Below, piece by piece: positions 8,209-17,092 of a stretch of DNA of 56,453 nt (within the stretch, counting starts at the first letter, position 1; each line of letters opens with the position of its first letter). The notes beneath the pieces were generated by a model that had not been told where the DNA came from, did not search any database, and was given only the letters and a program-made list of their open reading frames with translations. The position numbers were made by a program, and so were the translations under genes. The stretch covers positions 1 through 56,453 of the forward strand of contig CANFHU010000017.1 in the NCBI GenBank assembly GCA_947446925.1, in the 5' to 3' direction. This DNA comes from Flavobacteriia bacterium. Lineage in GTDB: Bacteria; Bacteroidota; Bacteroidia; Flavobacteriales_D; Crocinitomicaceae.

Positions 8209-9339
8209 ATGCCTTTTTCAAATCTTGGACTTTCTCCTGCTATACTAAAAAACATTGAAAAACAACGTTATGAATCCATGTATCCAATTCAGGAACAAGC
8301 GATTCCAGCACTATTAAAAAAACAAGATGTATTAGGGATTGCTAAAACTGGTTCTGGGAAAACGGCGAGTTATGTACTACCGTTATTACAGTTATTAGAA
8401 GGAAGTAAACCAGCAAAAAATCGACATGTTAAGGCTTTAGTGTTAGTACCTACGCGTGAATTAGCAGTGCAGGTGAGTGAGGTGGTTGAACTATTCAGTG
8501 AAGGTTTATCAGCTGCCGTGAAATCTATGGCTGTGTATGGTGGGGTATCTATTAATCCGCAAATGATTAAATTACAAGGTGTTCAGATGTTGATTGCAAC
8601 CCCTGGTCGTTTAATTGAATTGGTAGAATCCAAAGCAGTTTCATTAAGTGAGGTGGAAACCTTGGTCTTGGATGAGGCGGATAAAATGTTGAATTTAGGT
8701 TTTCAGGAAGAAGTCAATAAAATCATCGCTATGTGTCCGAAGAAACGTCAAAACGTTCTATTTTCAGCAACTTTAAGTGAAGATATTGATCATATCACGC
8801 AGTTGGTTCTTAAAAATCCTCTAGTGATCAAAATTGATAGTGATGCAGATGCTATCGATACAATTGTGCAAACAGGTTATTTTATATCAGAAGAAAAGAA
8901 AGGTCCTTTGTTACGCTTTTTGATTAATAAAGAGAACATGCAACAAGTATTGGTGTTTACATCTTCGACTTTTAAAGCGGATTCAGTCACAGAAAAATTA
9001 AATAAAAACGGCATCGAAGCACGTGCGATTCATAGTAAAAAAAGTCAAGGTGCGCGTTTGGAAGCGTTGAATCGTTTTAAGGCAGGAAAGACGCGTGTGT
9101 TAGTTACTACTGATTTGTTGGCGCGCGGGATTGATATTCAATTCTTACCGTTTGTGATCAACTACGAATTACCTCGTTCGCCAAAAGATTACATTCACCG
9201 TATTGGTCGTACCGGTCGTGCGGAAGCATCCGGAGAGGCGATTTCTTTTGTTACCCCGGAAGATCAACATCATTTCAAGATTATCCAAAAGAAAATGAAG
9301 AAATGGGTGACGATGGTAGAAGGAGATGGGTTGGTTTAG
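8209..9339 (+). CDS. DEAD-box RNA helicase
   Basis: A 376-residue RNA-dependent ATPase. It shows the Q-motif region (MYPIQEQAIP), Walker A AKTGSGKT at 45-52, PTRELA at 81-86, TPGR, DEAD at 155-158, SAT at 186-188, and the C-terminal RecA domain with HRIGRTGR near residue 330. It lacks the long basic or RNA-binding tail of larger relatives. The ATG at 8209 is chosen because the open frame extends upstream to 7966 only through repeat sequence, and MPFSNLGLSP is a normal family start. Likely role: RNA remodelling or ribosome assembly. It converges on the MFS gene with one base between the stops. Confidence 0.93.
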   Translation: MPFSNLGLSPAILKNIEKQRYESMYPIQEQAIPALLKKQDVLGIAKTGSGKTASYVLPLLQLLEGSKPAKNRHVKALVLVPTRELAVQVSEVVELFSEGLSAAVKSMAVYGGVSINPQMIKLQGVQMLIATPGRLIELVESKAVSLSEVETLVLDEADKMLNLGFQEEVNKIIAMCPKKRQNVLFSATLSEDIDHITQLVLKNPLVIKIDSDADAIDTIVQTGYFISEEKKGPLLRFLINKENMQQVLVFTSSTFKADSVTEKLNKNGIEARAIHSKKSQGARLEALNRFKAGKTRVLVTTDLLARGIDIQFLPFVINYELPRSPKDYIHRIGRTGRAEASGEAISFVTPEDQHHFKIIQKKMKKWVTMVEGDGLV

Positions 9340-9340
9340 T

Positions 9341-10570
9341 TTATGCTTTATTCTTATCTCTAACAATTTTACTTACCAAACTCAATACATACACACAGAT
9401 TCCAACAAAAACAGCTACAACCAACGCTAGCGTGTCGTAGTGTTCAATTGGGCTAAAATTGTCTTTTTGTACTACAATCATACCTCCGATTGCAGCGGCG
9501 ATGCCACCAGCAAGTTGTTGTAAGGAGGAATTGATGCTCATAAATGCACCACGATCCCGTAATTCAGGCAATGCGGAAACCAATGCAACACTTGGAATCA
9601 TGCGTGCCATAACTCCCATCATCATTAATACGTTTAGTACCACTACAATCCAAAAAGGTACAGGAACTAGATTTGCATAAATAAGTACCACCACAATCAT
9701 CCAAGCGGATGCAATGGTAAATAACTTAAATTTATTGATTTTGTCGCTTAATTTACCGATGATAGGCATGATTACTAATGTTGCAACGCCTGAAATCATG
9801 AATAATAGTGGAAGTTGCGCTTCTGTTACTTTTAAGTTGTTAATAGCATATACGCTTCCCCAAGGCATAATCATGAAACCTCCAAGGGACATCAAGGCTG
9901 TTGCTAAAAATCCAATGCGGTAATTTTTTTGAGAAATAGTATGGATTAAATGTTTGAGTGCATTGTCTTTGTTTTTTACTTCTAGGTGCTTTGTAATTGG
10001 TTTTAATTTAACAGTTAGGACTAACCAAATAATGAATGCTAAGACAACTATCATAAAGAAAGGCGATTGCCATCCCCAACGATTAGCGATGTACAAACTA
10101 ATTGGAATACCTAAAACTTGACTAGCGCCAAATCCCATTTGCATGAACCCCATCACACGTCCACGTTGTTCCAAGGTAAATAAATCGGAAACGATAGCCA
10201 TGGAAATGGATCCGATAACCCCCCCAAATAAACCTGTGAATACGCGTGCGGCAATTAAAAGCGGGTAGGTGTTTGCCAGTCCACAGAATAAGGTACCTAT
10301 AATAAAGCCAATGTAGAAGAATAGTAACAGTTTTTTTCGGTCAAAACTATCTGCGAAACCTGCTGTTAGAAATCCAGAGATACCTGCACTAAACGCATAA
10401 GAGAACATAGCAATTCCAAATTGTTGGGTAGAAAGTTGCATTGCCTTCATTAGTTTATCTCCTAACGGTGACATCACCATGAAATCTAATACAACGGTAA
10501 ATTGAGTTAGTGCTAGAATGGTGATTACAAGGATTTGGTAGGAAGAGAATTTTTTAGTTTCTAGTGTCAT
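9341..10570 (-). CDS. Major facilitator superfamily transporter
   Basis: A 409-residue inner-membrane protein with about 12 hydrophobic helices. The loop after the second helix has the MFS motif A relative GFADSFDRKKLL, and motif C-like glycines occur in GFGASQVLGIPI, as in proton-coupled antiporters of the DHA1 type. The substrate cannot be read from the sequence; drug or sugar export would be typical. The gene is convergent with the helicase. Its upstream side faces the left end of the tRNA-Lys island, with the displaced tRNA end and terminator 22-68 bp before its start codon. Confidence 0.88.
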   Translation of the reverse strand: MTLETKKFSSYQILVITILALTQFTVVLDFMVMSPLGDKLMKAMQLSTQQFGIAMFSYAFSAGISGFLTAGFADSFDRKKLLLFFYIGFIIGTLFCGLANTYPLLIAARVFTGLFGGVIGSISMAIVSDLFTLEQRGRVMGFMQMGFGASQVLGIPISLYIANRWGWQSPFFMIVVLAFIIWLVLTVKLKPITKHLEVKNKDNALKHLIHTISQKNYRIGFLATALMSLGGFMIMPWGSVYAINNLKVTEAQLPLLFMISGVATLVIMPIIGKLSDKINKFKLFTIASAWMIVVVLIYANLVPVPFWIVVVLNVLMMMGVMARMIPSVALVSALPELRDRGAFMSINSSLQQLAGGIAAAIGGMIVVQKDNFSPIEHYDTLALVVAVFVGICVYVLSLVSKIVRDKNKA

Positions 10571-10591
10571 AATTTAGATTAAAATTTAACG

Positions 10592-10622
10592 CAAAAAAAA
10601 AGGGAAGCTTTTGCTTCCCTTT
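10592..10622 (-). terminator. Rho-independent terminator fused to the displaced tRNA-Lys 3' end
   Basis: A perfect 10-bp stem aaagggaagc/gcttcccttt (10599-10608 and 10613-10622) with a tttt loop. On the minus strand it is followed by a run of eight Ts. It directly follows the tRNA-Lys 3'-end copy at 10619-10638, as expected for the original terminator of that tRNA gene before an insertion separated them. Confidence 0.8.
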
Positions 10623-10638
10623 AGTGATCCCGCTGGGA
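10619..10638 (-). other. Left attachment-site-like repeat (3' end of tRNA-Lys)
   Basis: The 20 bases ctttagtgatcccgctggga are identical, in the same orientation, to 33955-33974, which are the last 14 nucleotides of tRNA-Lys plus 6 downstream bases. Beyond the repeat no tRNA sequence remains. This is the geometry of attL/attR flanking an element integrated at a tRNA 3' end. Confidence 0.7.
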
Positions 10639-10825
10639 CACTGAGAAACACTCTATATATCTAATAAATAATTATTTATAAAATTTATAACAGCTAAACT
10701 AACCGAATTTCTGTAATGAAATTTAGATTAAAATGTAGTTATTTAAAGAACGTTATTCTTATATCAAATATAGGGATTATGTTGTTAAACTAAATCAAAT
10801 TGATATAAAATAAATTAGACAAAAT

Positions 10826-11038
10826 TCATCTAATCATATCCGAAATTACTACCTCATCTAAACCCATATATTGACAAAATTCTGTGATAGTGATACACTG
10901 ATATTCTTCCTTTTTGAAATGTGTTTTCATTCTCTTTAATAAGGTGCGTGAATGACGTTCGCTTTTGCCAGTCACAACCATTATGTCTTTTGGATAAACA
11001 ACAACTCTTTTCATTTTGGAATTCGTAATTAATGTCAA
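10826..11038 (-). CDS. Small helix-turn-helix-like protein (70 aa)
   Basis: A basic 70-residue protein containing VVVYPKDIMVVTGKSERHSR followed by TLLKRMK and then ITITEFCQYMGL. The two halves look like a compact HTH or excisionase-like fold. I recall similar small proteins scattered through Bacteroidota accessory regions, but no named function. An ATG at 11023 (MKRVVVYPKD) is an alternative start that better matches what I remember. It lies about 190 bp inside the left attachment repeat and is divergent from the DUF6266 cassette, so it could be that cassette's regulator. Confidence 0.55.
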   Translation of the reverse strand: MTLITNSKMKRVVVYPKDIMVVTGKSERHSRTLLKRMKTHFKKEEYQCITITEFCQYMGLDEVVISDMIR

Positions 11039-11316
11039 ACGTATTTTATATTATTTTGATACGATTTAAAAACGCTCGTACTTTTCCCATACTTAAACCT
11101 TACTCTTGATTTTCTTTTGGGTGCTACGCTAGTGTGCTAAAATCGTGCTGAATAAGACAAAAATAGGTTCTTTTTATCTTGCAATAAACTGCTAAATGGG
11201 AACAAACTACCACAAAGTTCATTTAACGGAAGTGTGTATTTTGGAAGGTGTTACTTGCCTTATACATTTGACTCATCAAACGGAAATTCAATTCTAGACA
11301 CGAATGAAGTTTGACG

Positions 11317-11335
11317 GATTATGAAAGTCATAATC
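11317..11335 (+). promoter_or_regulatory. Inverted repeat upstream of the DUF6266 gene
   Basis: gattatga-aag-tcataatc forms a perfect 8-bp inverted repeat about 30 bp before the ATG at 11366. It may be an operator or a 5'-UTR hairpin. The rest of the 326-bp gap 11039-11365 is AT-rich with no other feature I can support. Confidence 0.45.
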
Positions 11336-11365
11336 TGAATAGTTGAATGTTTAATAAATTAAGAA

Positions 11366-12115
11366 ATGGCAAGACAAACTGGCCTCTTGAAAATAAAAGG
11401 TACGTTGGATAATGTTACCTTTTATAAATCGAAAGATGGGGATATTGCAAAAATGAAAACGAGCGTTGATGCTGCTCGAATTGCAAATGATCCTGCGTTT
11501 GCACGTACGCGTGAAAACGGAAAAGAATTTGGTAACTCTGCATCAGCAGGTAAATTGTTACGCGACTCATTGCGAAACATTACCGTAAATATTAGTGGAA
11601 CGAACAATGTTGCTCGTATTACTCAAATTATGTCTAAGGTTAAAAACTTGGATACGACAAGTATTCGAGGTGCACGAAATGTTGGTGTAGGTATTGCGAA
11701 TGCTACTGCTAAAACATTGTTAAAGGGATTTGACTTTAACCCAAGTGCAATGTTGGGAAGTATGCTTTACAAACCCTATGTATTAGCACCTGCCACAGGT
11801 GTGATTACGATTGCTGGATTTGTACCTGCATCTGATTTGACTTGGCCTCCAGGTGCAACTCACGTAAGTATTACAGGTGGATTCTTGAATATCAACTTTG
11901 CGACAAGTGTGGTTGATTTCAAATTGACTAACGTTGTGAACTTAGCAACTGCCGCTGCAAGTTCAAACGTAACGTTAACTCCAACTGCTGTGCCAGCAGG
12001 AACAGGAACAAAAATCTTCTTGTTGAAGTTGGAGTACTTCCAAATGGTTAATGGAATTCAATATCCAATGAAAAACGGTGCTTACAATTGTTTGAAGATA
12101 ATTGAAGTTGCCTAG
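11366..12115 (+). CDS. DUF6266-like protein (249 aa)
   Basis: The N-terminus MARQTGLLKIKGTLDNVTFY with KSKDGDIAKMK, and later NDPAFARTRENGKEFGNSAS, is a pattern I recognise from a Bacteroidota-restricted family (DUF6266 as I recall). The C-terminal 100 residues are rich in Thr, Val and Asn and look beta-stranded. There is no signal peptide or membrane segment. No function is established. It is followed on the same strand by two tiny membrane proteins, one with a charged C-terminus like a holin, so a phage- or tail-like particle or a secreted structural protein is conceivable. That is inference only. Confidence 0.65.
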   Translation: MARQTGLLKIKGTLDNVTFYKSKDGDIAKMKTSVDAARIANDPAFARTRENGKEFGNSASAGKLLRDSLRNITVNISGTNNVARITQIMSKVKNLDTTSIRGARNVGVGIANATAKTLLKGFDFNPSAMLGSMLYKPYVLAPATGVITIAGFVPASDLTWPPGATHVSITGGFLNINFATSVVDFKLTNVVNLATAAASSNVTLTPTAVPAGTGTKIFLLKLEYFQMVNGIQYPMKNGAYNCLKIIEVA

Positions 12116-12198
12116 TTTATTTACTTTTTGGCATTGCCCCAAAAAGTAACAAAAAGGTCTAGTGCTGGATTATGAATGCTATTTTCTACGATACACTA

Positions 12199-12240
12199 TA
12201 CAAATTGAAACTCGCTTTGCCGCTCAAACACCAATTTGTA
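12199..12240. repeat. Inverted repeat between DUF6266 gene and small membrane genes
   Basis: tacaaattg (12199-12207) pairs with caatttgta (12232-12240). The loop contains gaaactcgctttgcc, which recurs at 15980-15994. It may be an mRNA hairpin between cassette genes. Confidence 0.45.
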
Positions 12241-12316
12241 TTACGTTTCGTTTTTCTCGAAAATTACGCATTCATATTCCTAGGCACGATTTATTAATAA
12301 TGTAAAAATTGAAAAA

Positions 12317-12526
12317 ATGAATTTAGTTCAAAGAATGAAATCACCTACTCCGAATTTCTTCAAGGTATTACGAAATATTGGTTTGGGTTTAGCTGCCGCA
12401 GGTGGTGCTTTATTAGCAACACCTTTTCACTTACCAGAAATTATTTCGACCATTGGAGAGTATTTGATGGTTGGTGGTTCTGTGGCTTCAGCAGTTTCAC
12501 AGTCTACTGTGGAAAGTGAGAATTAA
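12317..12526 (+). CDS. Small hydrophobic protein (69 aa)
   Basis: A basic, amphipathic N-terminus (NLVQRMKSPTPNFFKVLRNI) precedes two short hydrophobic stretches (GLGLAAAGGALLATPF and a second ending MVGGSVASAVSQ). The composition is like small phage lysis or holin proteins. I recall similar 65-75 residue proteins beside DUF6266 genes in Bacteroidota, but no assigned function. It follows DUF6266 by 200 bp and precedes another small membrane protein by 24 bp, suggesting one transcript that ends at the terminator at 12754. Confidence 0.6.
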   Translation: MNLVQRMKSPTPNFFKVLRNIGLGLAAAGGALLATPFHLPEIISTIGEYLMVGGSVASAVSQSTVESEN

Positions 12527-12550
12527 TAAACGTTTTAATACCTAACAACT

Positions 12551-12733
12551 ATGCAACCTCATCACGATCATACAACCAGTGCTGGAACATTAACCGGAAC
12601 GGTGCTTACCGTTTGTGCAATGATTGATACGCACGACTATTTGAAAACGATTATCCTTGCCTTTGTTGGTGCTATCGTGAGTTTTGTGGTTACGTTGGTT
12701 TTAAAAAAGGTAATGAAGCGATTTGAAAAGTAG
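12551..12733 (+). CDS. Small single-helix membrane protein, holin-like (60 aa)
   Basis: The N-terminal half is polar with several histidines (QPHHDHTTSAGTLTGTV). It is followed by one strong transmembrane helix (IILAFVGAIVSFVVTLVL) and a basic tail KKVMKRFEK. This layout resembles class III-like or other minimal phage holins, but the resemblance is structural only. It is the last gene of the three-gene cassette and is closed by a strong terminator. Confidence 0.6.
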   Translation: MQPHHDHTTSAGTLTGTVLTVCAMIDTHDYLKTIILAFVGAIVSFVVTLVLKKVMKRFEK

Positions 12734-12753
12734 AATAAGCTAACAAAAAGAAA

Positions 12754-12789
12754 CCCCACTCGAAGTTTTTGAGTGGGGTATTGTTTTTT
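12754..12789 (+). terminator. Terminator of the DUF6266 cassette
   Basis: ccccactc (12754-12761) pairs with gagtgggg (12771-12778), followed by tattgttttttt. It closes the plus-strand cassette. Confidence 0.85.
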
Positions 12790-12895
12790 AACGGTTTGAC
12801 GCTTAGAAGAGTTTGGAGCACAAAACTGTCAATATTCAACAAAAGTTGATGCGACTTAGAATGTTCAATTAACCATTTCACACAACGACTGTTAC
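12789..12895 (-). repeat. attC-like spacer element A
   Basis: On the minus strand it begins near GCCAGTAACAGTCGTTG (just after the Mrr-STAND stop) and ends with GTCAAACCGTTA (12789-12800). The internal part (TTGACAGTTTT, ATCAACTTTT, GAACATTCT) is related to the element at 17093-17200. The terminal motif CAAAMCGTTA is shared with the elements at 17093 and 18124. A cassette recombination site is a possibility, not a certainty. Confidence 0.35.
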
Positions 12896-12904
12896 TGGCA
12901 TCTG

Positions 12905-15562
12905 TTATTTTATCCACGTAATTGCTTTAGTTGCATAAATAACCTTTGAACTCTCTTTATCTCCGTCAAAAAAGTCTTTTGGCAATTGACTTATTATATC
13001 TTTCGCTTTAATTTTCTTATTTGCTTTGAACAACTCTTGTAAACTTTTCATTTTTGCCAATTTTAAAGTTCTTTCTTTTAATTGTTGTATCTGAGTTTGT
13101 TCATCTGATGCTATTATCATTCTACCAAACTCAGTAAGTTCAGACGTTGAGTCAATTAAGTCGAGAAGCAAAATATCACGATTAAACTTACTATTAATCA
13201 AACTTGGATTGCTTGATAAGAGAGGGATTTGTTCAAGTATTTCTTTTAATGAACTTCTTGGTATTAAATTGGCCTTGTCTCCAAGCATTAAGCTTGATTT
13301 ACTTTTACCCCTACCTTTTGTAGGTTCAATAAGTTTGTTTTTCAAGTCTAAATCGGATAATAAAAACCAACTAATAATATTCTTTGCGTAGGAATCCCAT
13401 GTGTTATCTTGGAAGTCTTGCTTGAATATGTTTTTTAATACTTGAATTATATCAGACTTAGAAATTTTGCTTTGTGGAAGTTTCTGGAGAGCTATATATG
13501 GTGTGTAGTTTTGAAATCTGTTTGTAATAAATTCAATAAAACCCTGTTTTGATATATCAATTCCAGAACTTACAACATAGTTGTCATCATTTTTTTGAAC
13601 AAATCCAAAATTTCGCAATTCGATAAGAATATTTATTAATGTTTCCGCGCTTATTCCTTTGGGATGTTTAGATAATAAGGAGTCCATACTTTCAGACATA
13701 TTAGCATCAAATAGTAAAAACACTTCTAAACAAAGGTTAACACCCTGTCTCAATAGATAACTTTCTCCTATTATAGGAATATTTTCAGTTACCAAATAGT
13801 CTCTATAAATATCCCAATAAATATTGTAGTTAGCTCCTGAACGAATTATCAATCTCTTATGTAGCAAGGATGAAATAGTGTCCGTATGGATAACATCACC
13901 AACTTCGGTCTCATCAAAGAAACTTCCATCATATGCTTTTTTTGCAATAATTTTTAATGCCTTAATTTCTGATGCAGATAACCTTTCTTCATCTTTTTTG
14001 AAAAGGTCAAGTATGTTGAGATTTGATTCAATTAATTTTTCTTTAACTAGCCCTGAATTGATTTGGTCGTAAATATGAATACATAGTTTTTTTGTTAACC
14101 AAGGTAATCCTTGAGAGCTTTCTTTTATCCTTTCTTTAATTCCTCTGTCAAGTTGACCAACTGAACCTTCAAGTTGTTTAATTATTCCGTCTATTTCTTT
14201 TTCTCCAAACTCACTTATTGAAAATTCTCTTGCTTGTTCTTTTGCTTGTTGCCAAATATGGTAAGACGGGTCATCACTTTGTATAAAGAAATCCGATTTC
14301 CAGGAAAAACCAATAATAATATTTGGCTTTAAATCAGTAATATCAGTTAAAAATTTGTAGAATGTCTTAAAAAAGTCCTTTTTTCTAAATACGTCTTCGA
14401 ATTGGTCAAAAATTAAAACCAAAAACTTTTTCCTAATCTTTAAATTTTCATTCAAAGATTTTACACTAACTGAAGACAATAAGTCATTAGAAGATGTGAA
14501 AGTAATGTCGTTACTAAAGATGTCTTTTTCTAAAAAGCCATTATCTATTGCCGCTCCGATAAGTTTTTTAAATGACATTGCAACAAAGTTGTCAGAAATA
14601 GCACTTCTAGTATCAATTGCAAGTGCATAAAATTTCTTTTTATAATGTTTGTTTTGGCATCTTTCTTTTATTTCTAATACAAGAGAACTTTTACCCCAAC
14701 CGGATTTCCCATTTAAATAAAAAATTCTTTTTGATGTATTGCCTTCTCTGATTTCTTTGAAATAGCCGAGTATTTTAGTCCTGATTTCATCCCGACCAAC
14801 GAAATGATTTTTATTTGCAGATGCTGGAAGGTAGTCATACCAATTTTCACTTTCTTGAACTTCGGAAATAGTTTCAATTGGCAAGTCACTTCTGTTCTGA
14901 CTAGGAATCGGTTTATCAAAAGAAGTAATAGAAATCAATGTTAAGTTTGTTAGTTCTGTTATTTTGCTTTTTAATGTATGTATATTTTCCGAGTCAACTG
15001 TTTTATCATTATTCTGAGCATTAACTACTGTATATTTTGTAGGTAATGCATTGGATTCATTAATTAGGTAAATTAGAAAATCACCAAAATAAGTTACAGC
15101 CAGAATTCTTTTGGATATAATAAAGTTTGTAAGCTTTGATTTGGGCTCGAATAACATTTTGCCATCAGAAAGCATTTTAATTATGTTGTCAGGTTCAAAA
15201 AAAGTTAAATTTTTATACTTGGTTTTTTGTTTCATTTCTGAAAGTAAAGCACCAGCTTGACTTTCTAACTCTTGGGTTCGAAAAAAGTAACCTTTATCAA
15301 CTTCTTTAAAATCAACATTAAAAGCAAACTTAGAAAGTTCATCAGAAGAAACCTTTTCTTTTGCTTTACATTCTACATAAAGACTTTCCTTGTTGTGTTT
15401 ATGCTCTGCCACAAGGTCAATTTCCATTCCTGAAAAATTAATATTGCACCTTATGTCATATTGATGTATAGTCAAGAGGTTTCTTACTAAAGATTCAAAG
15501 CAATTGCCTTTAGCCTTGTTTGAAGTTCCGTCTTCTAAAATTATCTTAATTTCTGTTATCAT
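12905..15562 (-). CDS. Mrr-like nuclease fused to STAND NTPase (Avs-like antiphage protein)
   Basis: This 885-residue protein starts with a restriction-endonuclease-like domain of the Mrr/PD-(D/E)XK type: E23 in GNCFESLV, D49 in GMEIDLVAE and the E64-x-K66 pair in VECKAK. A linker leads to a STAND-type entry motif FVGRDEI (254-260), Walker A GKSGWGKSS (285-293) and Walker B FLVLIFDQFED (380-390). The C-terminal 480 residues are helical, probably winged-helix and sensor repeats. The order nuclease-NTPase-sensor is that of antiviral STAND (Avs) proteins, which oligomerise on phage proteins and cut DNA, although this one is shorter than the described Avs2-Avs4. It is alone in its segment, next to a trypsin-like protease gene. 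Confidence 0.8.
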   Translation of the reverse strand: MITEIKIILEDGTSNKAKGNCFESLVRNLLTIHQYDIRCNINFSGMEIDLVAEHKHNKESLYVECKAKEKVSSDELSKFAFNVDFKEVDKGYFFRTQELESQAGALLSEMKQKTKYKNLTFFEPDNIIKMLSDGKMLFEPKSKLTNFIISKRILAVTYFGDFLIYLINESNALPTKYTVVNAQNNDKTVDSENIHTLKSKITELTNLTLISITSFDKPIPSQNRSDLPIETISEVQESENWYDYLPASANKNHFVGRDEIRTKILGYFKEIREGNTSKRIFYLNGKSGWGKSSLVLEIKERCQNKHYKKKFYALAIDTRSAISDNFVAMSFKKLIGAAIDNGFLEKDIFSNDITFTSSNDLLSSVSVKSLNENLKIRKKFLVLIFDQFEDVFRKKDFFKTFYKFLTDITDLKPNIIIGFSWKSDFFIQSDDPSYHIWQQAKEQAREFSISEFGEKEIDGIIKQLEGSVGQLDRGIKERIKESSQGLPWLTKKLCIHIYDQINSGLVKEKLIESNLNILDLFKKDEERLSASEIKALKIIAKKAYDGSFFDETEVGDVIHTDTISSLLHKRLIIRSGANYNIYWDIYRDYLVTENIPIIGESYLLRQGVNLCLEVFLLFDANMSESMDSLLSKHPKGISAETLINILIELRNFGFVQKNDDNYVVSSGIDISKQGFIEFITNRFQNYTPYIALQKLPQSKISKSDIIQVLKNIFKQDFQDNTWDSYAKNIISWFLLSDLDLKNKLIEPTKGRGKSKSSLMLGDKANLIPRSSLKEILEQIPLLSSNPSLINSKFNRDILLLDLIDSTSELTEFGRMIIASDEQTQIQQLKERTLKLAKMKSLQELFKANKKIKAKDIISQLPKDFFDGDKESSKVIYATKAITWIK

Positions 15563-16025
15563 TCAATTTGATATATGAAGTTTTATATTTTCAACTTAAT
15601 TATAACTCTTAAAAAATCCAACCAATACATCTAAATATAAGTTGGATTAGCGCCATAAATTTGTTAATTGATAAAAATAAACAAAATACATCAAACTAAA
15701 ATAATCACTTACATTAACACGTATATATACCCACAAACTACACCAAAAATCCTTAAAAAAATCAAAATAATTATTATTTTATCAACAAATCAAACTATTG
15801 ATATATTGATATTTGAATTTATTTAGATTAATTATTAATCAAAATAAATTATAAAATATAATCTTGATTGTATACAGTTGGCAAGATGAGTTAATAAATG
15901 GTAAATTAAATGAAGTATGTCAACGCAAATTAGTACACCTATTCCTTTTATTGAGTTTATTTCGTTTTCAACGGAAAACGAAACTCGCTTTGCCTGTTGT
16001 ATCATAAAACATAAGTGCATTTAGT
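15563..16025. other. AT-rich intergenic stretch without a supported gene
   Basis: It contains a tccaac/gttgga inverted repeat at about 15618-15648, long runs of A and T, and near the right end gttttcaacggaaaac next to gaaactcgctttgcc, a 15-mer also found at 12207-12221. I see no coding potential. It presumably holds the promoter of the Mrr-STAND gene. Confidence 0.4.
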
Positions 16026-17048
16026 TTATGTAAAAATATATTCATTCAATGATTTTATTATTTCCTCTGTCGGTATACCTGCATAGTAAGGTAATTTTCC
16101 TTTTTGATAAAACTGTTCTTTCTCAAATAGCTCCTCTGTTACAATTCCAATTACCATCCCATATTTGTCAATGATTGGACTACCACTATTTCCTGATGAA
16201 GTCTTTGCTGAAAAAAGAAATATTTGGTTGTCTTGATAATCCTCAACAAAGGAGTTTAGTTCTCCTTTGTGATAAACTTGGTAAGCTTGTTTTGTCATTG
16301 GAATGGATGGATAACCAATGGTTAAAACTTCGGATAAAATTTCTCTTGCAGGATTGAAATGAAAAGTCGCTGATTCTAATTGACTTTCTAATTCTATAAA
16401 ACCTAAATCTCTTTTGTCGTCAACTTTGATTGAAGAATAATGAATTTCAATGTCGTCCTTACTAAATACTTTGATTGAAGATGCATTCTCTAAAACATGT
16501 TTGTTTGTTATGATAAGAGGCTTTACAAATTTCTCATTACCAGCAGCGAAATAAAATCCAGTGCCAATAGAAAAGTCCCCTGCTTTGTCTTTATGTTCAA
16601 TCATTACTACGGAGTTACAGTAGCTATCAATAATGTAACGCCATCCACAAACAACATTTAAAATTAAATCTCTGTTGTGAAGAAATTTAGCGTAGTCACC
16701 ACTTGCTTTGTAGCGTCTGTCGTGTATATTGCCAAAGTTTTCTGGTAGAACATTGACAATTTTTTCTTTTTCTAACGAATGGATTAAAGTTTCAACGATG
16801 TTCATTTTAATTCCATTACCAATTTGTTTGGTTTCGGTCATATACATCATAAAGTCAAAAACAGATAAGTAACCCAAACTGATAAAGGTTTCACTATTGG
16901 GCTTGTTCATCCTTTTTGTTTGCTCAATACCAATTCGCTTAATATCTTCAAAAAGTTTTGGGTTAACCACTTCAGCCATAAAATAATCAACGGTTTTTTT
17001 CGCCAGTTCAATATTTGAAGACAGTATATGATATGTAAGTGTCGCCAT
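16026..17048 (-). CDS. Trypsin-like serine protease with N-terminal helical domain
   Basis: A 340-residue protein without a signal peptide. Residues 1-140 are helical and unrecognised. Residues 145-335 form a trypsin-like (S1/HtrA-type) fold with the triad H184 (ITNKHVL), D214 (RDLGFIEL) and S288 (SSGNSGSP). No PDZ domain is present. A cytoplasmic trypsin-like protease with a private N-terminal domain, lying beside a STAND NTPase, fits a role as a defence effector or regulator. A general quality-control role is also possible. The start at 17048 follows an attC-like motif by about 45 bp. Confidence 0.8.
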   Translation of the reverse strand: MATLTYHILSSNIELAKKTVDYFMAEVVNPKLFEDIKRIGIEQTKRMNKPNSETFISLGYLSVFDFMMYMTETKQIGNGIKMNIVETLIHSLEKEKIVNVLPENFGNIHDRRYKASGDYAKFLHNRDLILNVVCGWRYIIDSYCNSVVMIEHKDKAGDFSIGTGFYFAAGNEKFVKPLIITNKHVLENASSIKVFSKDDIEIHYSSIKVDDKRDLGFIELESQLESATFHFNPAREILSEVLTIGYPSIPMTKQAYQVYHKGELNSFVEDYQDNQIFLFSAKTSSGNSGSPIIDKYGMVIGIVTEELFEKEQFYQKGKLPYYAGIPTEEIIKSLNEYIFT

Positions 17049-17092
17049 TTTGTAGTTTTTTCAAAGTAAGAAATGTCTCATAAGGTTGTGTA

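Noticed and set aside
10619-10638. Second degenerate tRNA-Lys gene
   Set aside because: Only the last 14 bases match and the rest shows no cloverleaf, so an attachment-site copy is the better reading.
15835-16020. Minus-strand ORF of 61 codons downstream of the trypsin-like protease gene
   Set aside because: AT-rich, no recognisable domain and spanning an inverted repeat; not supported as a gene.
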